Source: Bacillaceae bacterium (GTDB lineage: Bacteria > Bacillota > Bacilli > Bacillales > Amphibacillaceae). Taken from it: a DNA stretch of 7,472 nucleotides. The DNA is taken from positions 1 through 7,472 of the forward strand of contig JASLIE010000123.1 in assembly GCA_030152985.1 (NCBI GenBank), given 5' to 3'. The translations under genes and the position numbers were made by a program. The stretch's first letter is position 1. Each line of letters begins with the position of its first letter. Shown in pieces: positions 1 to 5,206 of the stretch. Under the pieces are notes generated by a model. The model did not search any database and was not told where the DNA came from. It worked only from the letters and a program-made list of their open reading frames with translations.

Positions 1-21
1 CCGGATCGCCATTTTAAATTC

Positions 22-47
22 AAACATACATTTAAGTATGTTTTTTT
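22..47 (+). terminator. AT-rich hairpin with T tract (first copy), possible terminator of an upstream gene
   Basis: An 8-bp perfect inverted repeat, AAACATAC (22-29) and GTATGTTT (36-43), encloses a 6-nt loop and runs directly into a seven-T tract (41-47). This is the layout of a Rho-independent terminator, but the stem has only two G-C pairs and would be weak. A second, almost identical copy lies about 70 nt downstream. The pair could be tandem terminators for a gene left of the window, or an operator for a dimeric regulator. The sequence cannot decide between them. Confidence 0.4.
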
Positions 48-90
48 ATTTGTCTAAAATAAAAAATAGAACTGATTCAATTCCTCACTC

Positions 91-113
91 AAACATACGC
101 AAGTATGTTTTTT
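91..113 (+). terminator. AT-rich hairpin with GCAA loop and T tract (second copy)
   Basis: The same arms as the first hairpin recur here: AAACATAC (91-98) and GTATGTTT (103-110). The loop is GCAA, a GNRA-type tetraloop closed by a C-G pair, which would stabilise an RNA hairpin. A six-T run (108-113) follows, as expected of an intrinsic terminator. The loop differs from copy one by a 2-nt length change and substitutions, while both arms are identical. This favours selection on the arms, either by structure or by a DNA-binding dimer. A third AAACATAC at 146-153 has no adjacent partner. Confidence 0.45.
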
Positions 114-215
114 CTTTGTTTAAATATGTAAGGAAGAGTAAACTTAAACATACAGATTGAATAAAGGGACTAATAATGAGAAACTAAGATGAAGTAAACA
201 AAAGGTTGTGAGTTT

Positions 216-1172
216 ATGGATGAATTTGAGTTCATTAAAAAAATTACTCCAAAATATTATCATCAAACAACAATCAAAGGAATTGGTGATGATGCAGCTG
301 TTTTAAATCTATCACAAGAAGAAACAGTCATTGCTATGGATACATTTGTTGAGGGCGTCCATTTTATTAAGGATAAAAGCATCAGTCCTTATTTCTTAGG
401 TCAGCGCTTGCTAACAGCAAATTTAAGTGATTTAGCAGCAATGGGAGCAAGACCAATCAGTTACCTGGTGAGTTTAACAAAGTCAGCTGCCTGGTCGAAT
501 GATGAGGTTTTAGCATGTTTTAAAGGCATGCGTGAGTTGGCAGAAACTTATCAAATGGATCTAATCGGTGGGGATACGACTCGAGGAAGGGCCTTTAGTC
601 TGACAATTACTATTATCGGGCAAACAAATCGTGTAAGATATAGACATGAGGCAAAACCGGGAGATATTATCTTTGTTACAGGGACACTCGGCGATGCCGC
701 TGCGGGTCTTGAAATATTATTAAATGACTTAGAAGAAAAAGATGCCTATTTAATCGAAAGACATCAGAGACCAAGCGCACGGGTAAACTTTTCTTATAAT
801 TTAAAAAACATCCCACGTCTTTGCTTGAATGATCTGAGTGACGGCTTGAGTAGCGAACTCAATGAAATTGCAGTGGCCTCTCAAGTTAATTTACAAATTG
901 ATGAAAAACTCATTCCTATCTCTCAATCACTTAAAGATTTCAATCATAAAAAGACAAGGGAATGGCAGTTATCAGGCGGAGAAGATTATGAGTTAGTAGG
1001 CACAAGCTGCGAATCAAATTGGTTAGAGATTAAAGATGAGGCAGAAAGACAAGCACTTCAAGTAACAAAAATAGGTTTTGTTAAAGAAAAAACAAGTCAG
1101 CCAAAGGTTTATTTAAAAGAAAATCAAAGATTAAGTGTCTTAAAGCCTAAAGGATATAATCATTTTAAGTAG
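216..1172 (+). CDS. thiL: Thiamine-phosphate kinase ThiL
   Basis: This enzyme phosphorylates thiamine monophosphate with ATP to give thiamine diphosphate, the active cofactor, as the last step of the cytosolic thiamine pathway. The 318-residue product has the usual ThiL length and belongs to the PurM/ThiL ATP-binding fold. Family motifs appear in order: GIGDDAAV (22-29) and the acidic [10 protein letters not shown] (41-50), LSDLAAMGA (70-78) and GGDTT (118-122) for nucleotide and Mg binding, GTLGDAAAG (156-164), DLSDGL (206-211) and SGGEDYEL (253-260). The ATG at 216 follows an AAAGG site 10 nt upstream, and the N-terminus MDEFEFI resembles other Bacilli ThiL proteins. It is the first gene of the operon and ends 8 nt before the preferred tsaE start. 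I saw no strong promoter: a TTGTTT/TAAACT pair at 116-144 is possible but weak. No other thiamine genes or TPP riboswitch are visible, so its place here reflects conserved Bacilli gene order rather than a pathway cluster. Confidence 0.96.
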   Translation: MDEFEFIKKITPKYYHQTTIKGIGDDAAVLNLSQEETVIAMDTFVEGVHFIKDKSISPYFLGQRLLTANLSDLAAMGARPISYLVSLTKSAAWSNDEVLACFKGMRELAETYQMDLIGGDTTRGRAFSLTITIIGQTNRVRYRHEAKPGDIIFVTGTLGDAAAGLEILLNDLEEKDAYLIERHQRPSARVNFSYNLKNIPRLCLNDLSDGLSSELNEIAVASQVNLQIDEKLIPISQSLKDFNHKKTREWQLSGGEDYELVGTSCESNWLEIKDEAERQALQVTKIGFVKEKTSQPKVYLKENQRLSVLKPKGYNHFK

Positions 1173-1180
1173 GTGTGAAT

Positions 1181-1639
1181 GTGAAGGAAATTAAATTATT
1201 AAATGAAGCTGAAACAATCGAAGTCGGAAGGAAGCTAGGTGCCTTATTAGAAAAAGGAAGTGTCATCACACTTGAAGGCGACTTAGGTGCAGGAAAAACA
1301 ACCTTTACTAAGGGCCTTGCGCAAGGTTTGGGTGTCAAAAGGATTGTGACGAGTCCAACCTTTACGATAATTAAAGAGTATTCAGGTCGTCTTAAATTAA
1401 ATCATATTGATGCTTATCGATTAGAACATTCAGATGAAGATATCGGGTTTGATGAGTATCTTTATTCAGATGCTGTGACTGTCGTTGAATGGGCACAGTT
1501 TATTTCAGATTATTTACCAAAAGAACTTATAGAAATTGAAATTAAATATGATGAAACAGGTCGATTACTCAAACTAAATCCAACAGATCAATATAAAAAT
1601 ATTGTAGAAACATTAATTAGAGGTGTAGAGTCATGCTAA
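1181..1639 (+). CDS. tsaE: tRNA t6A37 threonylcarbamoyltransferase ATPase subunit TsaE
   Basis: TsaE is the small P-loop ATPase that works with TsaB and TsaD to turn over the complex that adds threonylcarbamoyl to A37 of tRNAs reading ANN codons. Numbered from GTG 1181 (152 aa), the Walker A motif GDLGAGKTT is at 33-41, SPTF at 58-61, the HIDAYR motif at 75-80, GFDEY at 89-93 and VVEWAQ at 101-106. All are family hallmarks and the length is normal. Two in-frame GTG codons compete as starts. I prefer 1181 because the AGGTG site (1171-1175) lies 5 nt before it. With GTG 1175 the same site would overlap the start codon, although that start would add only two residues. The 3' end overlaps tsaB by 7 nt, which suggests translational coupling. 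No key residue appears to be missing. Confidence 0.94.
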   Translation: MKEIKLLNEAETIEVGRKLGALLEKGSVITLEGDLGAGKTTFTKGLAQGLGVKRIVTSPTFTIIKEYSGRLKLNHIDAYRLEHSDEDIGFDEYLYSDAVTVVEWAQFISDYLPKELIEIEIKYDETGRLLKLNPTDQYKNIVETLIRGVESC

Positions 1640-2328
1640 GTTTAACAATTGATACGTCTACTCAGCAATTAGGGCTGGGATTAATTAAAGAAGGTGAAGT
1701 TCTGGCTCAAATGACAACGAAAGTCAAACAAGATCATTCAAGCCGTTTGATGCCAGCCATCGTAAATCTCATGCAAACAGTCAATCTCGAGCCCGCTCAA
1801 TTGAGTGAAGTCATTGTTGCACACGGACCGGGTTCTTATACGGGTATCCGGATCGGTGTGACCGTTGCTAAATCCCTAGCTTGGGCGCTAGATATCCCTG
1901 TTAAAGGCGTTTCGAGTTTAGAAGTGCTTGCCTATCAAGCAAATTATTTTGATGGTAAAATCATTCCTTTCTTTGATGCTAGACGCGGGAATGTATTTGC
2001 TGGAATTTATGAAAGTGATTCAGGCATAATTAAACCTTATTTAGCTGATTCAAATATTGAGTTTACTGCTGTCTTAGAGCGGGCTCAACATTTTGAAAGG
2101 GTGCTTTTTTTAAGTCCAGATATTGATTTATTTGAAGAAGAAATTAGGCAAATACATGCGGTGATCCCTCATAAACTTGAACATCTGTCTATGCCCTATG
2201 CGATTTATTTAGCCAGTTTAAATAAGTCTGTTAAGGAAACACACGGGCTGATTCCGAGTTATTTAAGGCTGGCTGAGGCAGAGGCTGTCTGGTTAAAAAA
2301 TCAAAAAGAGGCAAATAAAGATGACTGA
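1633..2328 (+). CDS. tsaB: tRNA t6A37 synthesis protein TsaB
   Basis: TsaB is an ASKHA-fold paralogue of TsaD that lacks its catalytic metal site. It forms a heterodimer with TsaD and acts as the scaffold that TsaE binds. The 231-residue product is of typical length. Visible motifs are DTST (7-10) at the N-terminal phosphate loop position, HSSRLMP (35-41), the highly conserved GPGSYTGIRIG (65-75) and DARRGNVFAG (115-124). The HxxxH metal pair of TsaD is absent, which separates TsaB from its neighbour. The ATG at 1633 lies within the end of tsaE and has AGGTG at 1621-1625, 7 nt upstream. The 3' end overlaps rimI by 8 nt. The C-terminal third is less conserved, as is normal for the family. Confidence 0.95.
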   Translation: MLSLTIDTSTQQLGLGLIKEGEVLAQMTTKVKQDHSSRLMPAIVNLMQTVNLEPAQLSEVIVAHGPGSYTGIRIGVTVAKSLAWALDIPVKGVSSLEVLAYQANYFDGKIIPFFDARRGNVFAGIYESDSGIIKPYLADSNIEFTAVLERAQHFERVLFLSPDIDLFEEEIRQIHAVIPHKLEHLSMPYAIYLASLNKSVKETHGLIPSYLRLAEAEAVWLKNQKEANKDD

Positions 2329-2770
2329 AATGAGTATTCGGCACATGGAAGTAAGTGACTTAGAAGAAGTGATGGGGATTGATCGGGAATCATTTCCATC
2401 ACCATGGACAAAAGCAGTATTTATGGATGAATTAAACTTAAATAAACAAGCAGTCTATTTCGTAGTAGAAACAAAAGAAGAAATTGTCGGATATGTAGGC
2501 ATGTGGATTGTTCTTGAAGATGCACAAATTACAAATATCGCCATCGGTAAGAAGTATCGGGGTTATGGAATTGGTGAGAAATTATTTGGTTATGCCCTTC
2601 AATATGCAATTCAACAAGGTGCAGAGCGTCTTTCACTTGAAGTACGCCTATCTAATCAAGTCGCTCAGAACCTTTATAGTAAATTTGGTTTAGTAGAAGC
2701 AGGCATTAGAAAAAATTATTACACTGATGACGGTGAAGATGCATTAGTGATGTGGGTGAATTTAAAATGA
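2321..2770 (+). CDS. rimI: Ribosomal protein S18-alanine-type N-acetyltransferase RimI (GNAT)
   Basis: This is a 149-residue single-domain GNAT acetyltransferase. The RimI family acetylates the N-terminal alanine of ribosomal protein S18, and some bacterial members accept other N-termini. The sequence shows FPSPWT (25-30), which is characteristic of RimI, the acetyl-CoA pyrophosphate loop RGYGIG (80-85), LEVR (106-109) with a candidate catalytic glutamate at 107, N112, and a tyrosine at 119 in the usual general-acid region. The C-terminal [13 protein letters not shown] block is also typical. ATG 2321 is chosen because AAAGAGG (2305-2311) is 9 nt upstream; the next in-frame ATG at 2330 is too far away. 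It overlaps tsaB by 8 nt and shares an ATGA overlap with tsaD, so it is embedded in the t6A operon. The S18 substrate is inferred from the family. Confidence 0.93.
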   Translation: MTEMSIRHMEVSDLEEVMGIDRESFPSPWTKAVFMDELNLNKQAVYFVVETKEEIVGYVGMWIVLEDAQITNIAIGKKYRGYGIGEKLFGYALQYAIQQGAERLSLEVRLSNQVAQNLYSKFGLVEAGIRKNYYTDDGEDALVMWVNLK

Positions 2771-3777
2771 CAAAAGATTATTATATATTGGCAATTGAAA
2801 CAAGCTGTGATGAAACTGCAGCTGCAGTAATTAAAAATGGACGGGAAATTATCTCGAATGTTGTCGCCTCACAAATCGAGAGTCATAAACGTTTTGGTGG
2901 TGTTGTACCTGAAATCGCATCACGCCACCATGTTGAACAAATCACGCTCGTTCTAGATGAAAGCTTAGAAGAAGCAAAAATGACATGGGATGACATAGAT
3001 GCCATTGCTGTGACTGAGGGTCCTGGCTTAGTAGGGGCACTGATTGTCGGAATAAATGCGGCTAAGGCCATTGCCTTTGCTAAAGGAAAACCATTGATTC
3101 CTGTTCATCATATTGCAGGACATATTTACGCAAATCGATTAGAAGAAGAGTTTGAATTCCCCTTACTTGCATTAATTGTTTCTGGGGGACATACTGAGCT
3201 TGTTTTGATGTGTGATCATGATACTTATGAAGTAATCGGTGAGACATTAGATGATGCAGCAGGTGAGGCCTTTGATAAAGTTGCCCGCGTGCTTGATTTA
3301 CCTTATCCAGGTGGTCCTCACATTGACGCCTTAGCAAGTGAAAGCGAAGCGAGTATTGATTTTCCTCGTGCTTGGTTAGAAGAGGGGAGTTATCATTTTA
3401 GTTTCAGTGGATTAAAGTCCTCTGTCATGAATTATACACATAATAAAAAACAAAAAAATGAGACATATGATAAGGCTGATATCGCAGCAAGTTTTCAAGC
3501 AAGTGTCGTTGAGGTTTTAACTGAAAAAACATATAGTGCAGCAAGGAAATATCAGGTTAAACAAGTCATTGTTGCAGGTGGAGTTGCAGCAAACAAAGGC
3601 TTAAGAAAGGCTTTAGAATCAAGGTTTGAGTCAAGTGGCATTGACTTATTAATTCCCCCTTTTTATCTGTGTACAGACAATGCAGCCATGATTGGCGCAG
3701 CTGCTGGAATTAAGTATGAAAAAGGTGAATTTGCTGAGTGGAATTTAAATGCAAAAGCTGGTCTTGAATTAAAGTAA
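2767..3777 (+). CDS. tsaD: tRNA t6A37 threonylcarbamoyltransferase catalytic subunit TsaD (Gcp/Kae1 family)
   Basis: TsaD transfers threonylcarbamoyl from its AMP adduct, made by TsaC, to A37 of ANN-reading tRNAs. The 336-residue protein shows the ASKHA motif [11 protein letters not shown] (11-21), [10 protein letters not shown] (46-55), [11 protein letters not shown] (85-95), the metal-binding HIAGH (115-119, ligands H115 and H119), SGGHTEL (139-145), [17 protein letters not shown] (158-174), FSFSGLKSS (211-219), VAGGVAAN (269-276) and CTDNAAMIG (302-310), where D304 is the likely third metal ligand. A longer reading from GTG 2752 is possible. I prefer ATG 2767 because GGGTGA (2754-2759) sits 7 nt before it and it forms a 4-nt ATGA overlap with the rimI stop. 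The stop codon lies inside the first DnaA-box-like 9-mer of the downstream gap. I saw no clear intrinsic terminator after it, so some read-through to rodA is possible. Confidence 0.97.
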   Translation: MTKDYYILAIETSCDETAAAVIKNGREIISNVVASQIESHKRFGGVVPEIASRHHVEQITLVLDESLEEAKMTWDDIDAIAVTEGPGLVGALIVGINAAKAIAFAKGKPLIPVHHIAGHIYANRLEEEFEFPLLALIVSGGHTELVLMCDHDTYEVIGETLDDAAGEAFDKVARVLDLPYPGGPHIDALASESEASIDFPRAWLEEGSYHFSFSGLKSSVMNYTHNKKQKNETYDKADIAASFQASVVEVLTEKTYSAARKYQVKQVIVAGGVAANKGLRKALESRFESSGIDLLIPPFYLCTDNAAMIGAAAGIKYEKGEFAEWNLNAKAGLELK

Positions 3778-3790
3778 TCCACAAGTCATC

Positions 3791-3802
3791 CACAGGCCTG
3801 TG
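3791..3802. repeat. 12-bp perfect palindrome within the DnaA-box cluster
   Basis: CACAGGCCTGTG is fully self-complementary. Its left half is the CACA end of the second DnaA-like box, so the two arms place CACA/TGTG cores in inverted orientation around GGCC. No T tract follows, so it is not a standard terminator. It may simply be part of the DnaA-binding arrangement. Confidence 0.5.
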
Positions 3803-3902
3803 TGTAGTTTGTAAATTCCTTGTAAAATCAATTAAGAAGATGTGAGCAAGATTGTGTATAAATGTGCACAAAGCTGTGGATAATGTTGATAAGTCTGTTG
3901 GA

Positions 3903-3919
3903 AGTTGATTAAATCAACT
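3903..3919. repeat. 17-bp inverted repeat upstream of the rodA promoter
   Basis: AGTTGATT (3903-3910) and AATCAACT (3912-3919) are perfect reverse complements around a single central base. As RNA this would be a 7-bp stem with a 3-nt loop, but the T run at 3946-3952 is too far away for it to be a normal terminator of the tsaD operon. As DNA it is a symmetric site about 48 bp upstream of the rodA -10 element, in a position suitable for a regulator. No known regulator is recognised. Confidence 0.4.
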
Positions 3920-3963
3920 CTTTAAGATGTGGGTAAGAAAACAACTTTTTTTCCCGCTAATTA

Positions 3964-3972
3964 TGTTATAAT
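3964..3972 (+). promoter_or_regulatory. Extended -10 promoter of rodA
   Basis: A consensus TATAAT (3967-3972) is preceded by TG one base upstream (3964-3965), giving the extended TGnTATAAT form used by SigA-type RNA polymerase. The region where a -35 element would sit (about 3943-3951) is T-rich with no good TTGACA match, which the extended -10 can compensate. The expected transcript start is near 3979, just before the AGTAGGTGA ribosome binding site (3981-3989). The last DnaA-like box ends 27 bp upstream of the TG. Confidence 0.75.
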
Positions 3973-3995
3973 TAAAACTTAGTAGGTGAAAAATA

Positions 3996-5168
3996 GTGAA
4001 TAAAAAACAATCTCATTATATTCAACTTGATTTAATCGTTATTTTACTTTTATTTATAATTATTAGCTTGCTTGCTATTTATAATGCACAGCAACTTGGC
4101 CAATACCAAGGACAAAATTTTGTAATTAAACAAATTTTATTTTATGGCTTAGGGATTGGTTTTTTAGTCTTACTCCAATTTATTGAATCTGAACAAATCC
4201 AAAAGGTAAGTATTTATATTTATATTTTCGGGATTATTTTATTATTTCTTTTAAATATTAGTCCGGAGTCCATTGCTGAACAACGTAATAATGCTAAGCG
4301 TGCCTTTACTGGGATTCCAGGCTTCACCTTACAGCCTGCTGAATTTGCCAAGCTTGGTTTTATTCTTTATTTAGCAACCATTGTTAATCGTCATAAAGAA
4401 AAGTTTCCTAATCCAAGCTTAAAATCCGACTTTCAACTTGTTGGTAAAATAGGACTGATTACCCTGATTCCAGTCTTCTTTATTTTCCAGCAGCCGGACC
4501 TTGGGACCTCGCTTGTCTTTGTTTTTATAGCGGGGATGTTGATTATTTTATCAGGCATTGACTGGCGGGTTTTACTGACACTTTTACTAACAGGTATCGC
4601 AGTCATTGCAGGGGCACTCACCTTAGTTCTAAGTATGCCAGAAACTGCTCAGTTGCTTGGTATTAAAGCCTATCAGATTGAGCGGGTTAAAACCTGGTTC
4701 TCACCTGAAGAGCAAGTAAGTGATGATACCTTCCAGATCGACCGGTCCATGTCAGCTGTTGGTTCTGGGCAGATCAAGGGGAAGGGGATTGGTAACTTAG
4801 AAGTTCATTTGCCTGAAGCACATACAGACTTTATTTTCTCAGTTATTGGAGAAAGTTTTGGCTTTATCGGTTCAGTCTTGGTTATCTTTGTTTTCTTTAT
4901 GCTACTTTACCGGTTGGTGACCTTAGGGATGCAGAGCTTAGAGAGAAATCCCTTTGGTGCTTACTTTATCTTTGGTTATATGAGTTTAATCTTGATTCAT
5001 ACCTTTCAAAATATCGGGATGACGATTGGGATTATGCCGGTAACGGGTATACCTCTCCTCTTTATTAGTTACGGGGGAAGTACAATCTTATCAACCATGA
5101 TGGGCTTTGGTGTTGTTTATTTAATCGCTGTTGAAAATTCAAAAGCTCAAGCCTCTTTATTCGATTAA
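3996..5168 (+). CDS. rodA: SEDS-family peptidoglycan polymerase, RodA type
   Basis: SEDS proteins are polytopic membrane glycosyltransferases that polymerise lipid II into glycan strands with a class B PBP; RodA serves lateral elongation. The 390-residue product has about ten hydrophobic segments (first near 11-30, last near 350-378). Family motifs are LQPAEFAKL (112-120), QPDLGTS (166-172), RSMSAVGSG (250-258) and PEAHTDFIFSVIGE (273-286), where D278 matches the position of the essential aspartate, then MPVTGIPLLFISYGG (347-361). The TGIPL form favours RodA over FtsW, but the family is mixed, so FtsW-like or sporulation-type alternatives are not excluded. The GTG start has AGTAGGTGA 6 nt upstream. 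At the conserved NGAxxW site the protein reads NNAKRA, with alanine (103) where most relatives, as I recall them, have tryptophan. It appears monocistronic, with its own promoter and terminator, and no partner PBP gene is in the window. Confidence 0.9.
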   Translation: MNKKQSHYIQLDLIVILLLFIIISLLAIYNAQQLGQYQGQNFVIKQILFYGLGIGFLVLLQFIESEQIQKVSIYIYIFGIILLFLLNISPESIAEQRNNAKRAFTGIPGFTLQPAEFAKLGFILYLATIVNRHKEKFPNPSLKSDFQLVGKIGLITLIPVFFIFQQPDLGTSLVFVFIAGMLIILSGIDWRVLLTLLLTGIAVIAGALTLVLSMPETAQLLGIKAYQIERVKTWFSPEEQVSDDTFQIDRSMSAVGSGQIKGKGIGNLEVHLPEAHTDFIFSVIGESFGFIGSVLVIFVFFMLLYRLVTLGMQSLERNPFGAYFIFGYMSLILIHTFQNIGMTIGIMPVTGIPLLFISYGGSTILSTMMGFGVVYLIAVENSKAQASLFD

Positions 5169-5205
5169 AAAAACCTGTGGATAATATAGCTATCCACAGG
5201 TTTTT
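5169..5205. terminator. Bidirectional intrinsic terminator shared by rodA and the ABC-F gene
   Basis: A perfect 15-bp stem (5169-5183 with 5191-5205) encloses a 7-nt loop. It has T runs on both strands: TTTTT at 5201-5205 for rodA and the complement of the A run at 5167-5173 for the convergent gene. It begins directly after the rodA stop codon and ends one base before the ABC-F stop codon. The stem contains a perfect DnaA box on the minus strand (5176-5184, TGTGGATAA) and a one-mismatch box on the plus strand (CTATCCACA, 5190-5198). Confidence 0.93.
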
Positions 5206-5206
5206 C

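Larger units (their letters stand above)
3775..3936. promoter_or_regulatory. Cluster of DnaA-box-like 9-mers between tsaD and rodA
   Basis: The DnaA box consensus is TTATNCACA. On the plus strand TAATCCACA (3775-3783) and TCATCCACA (3786-3794) each differ from TTATCCACA at one base. On the minus strand, read as complements, are TTATACACA (3853-3861, full match), TTGTGCACA (3863-3871, one mismatch), TTATCCACA (3875-3883, perfect), TTATCAACA (3884-3892, one mismatch) and TTACCCACA (3928-3936, one mismatch). TTGCTCACA (3841-3849) has two mismatches. Starts at 3841, 3853, 3863, 3875 and 3884 are 9-12 nt apart, close to one helical turn, and on the same strand, as expected for cooperative DnaA binding. 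No dnaA, dnaN or obvious unwinding element is nearby, so I read this as a DnaA-binding/titration cluster rather than oriC. The density of near-consensus sites is seen; DnaA binding is inferred. Confidence 0.75.

Noticed and set aside
22..153. CRISPR array or LexA-type SOS box
   Set aside because: The repeat unit is only about 8 nt per arm with unequal spacing (69 and 55 nt), and the arms are separated by 4-6 nt, which does not fit either a CRISPR repeat-spacer layout or the CGAAC-N4-GTTCG box of Bacilli.
1..215. TPP riboswitch upstream of thiL
   Set aside because: The leader is very AT-rich and lacks the conserved CUGAGA and related TPP-binding elements. thiL is not organised with thiamine biosynthesis genes here.
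2508..3337. Open frames overlapping rimI and tsaD in other frames or on the minus strand (2508-2693, 2883-3071, 3080-3337)
   Set aside because: They lie wholly within strongly conserved genes, have no ribosome sites or recognisable domains, and read as translations of the real genes in the wrong frame.
3775..3936. Chromosomal origin of replication (oriC)
   Set aside because: DnaA-like boxes are dense, but no dnaA, dnaN, rpmH or gyrase genes flank the region and I saw no clear unwinding element with GC-cluster and DnaA-trio. An accessory DnaA-box cluster fits better.
4433..4621. Minus-strand frame inside rodA
   Set aside because: It is fully contained in a recognisable membrane protein gene, and its low-complexity sequence is what the complement of hydrophobic codons would give.
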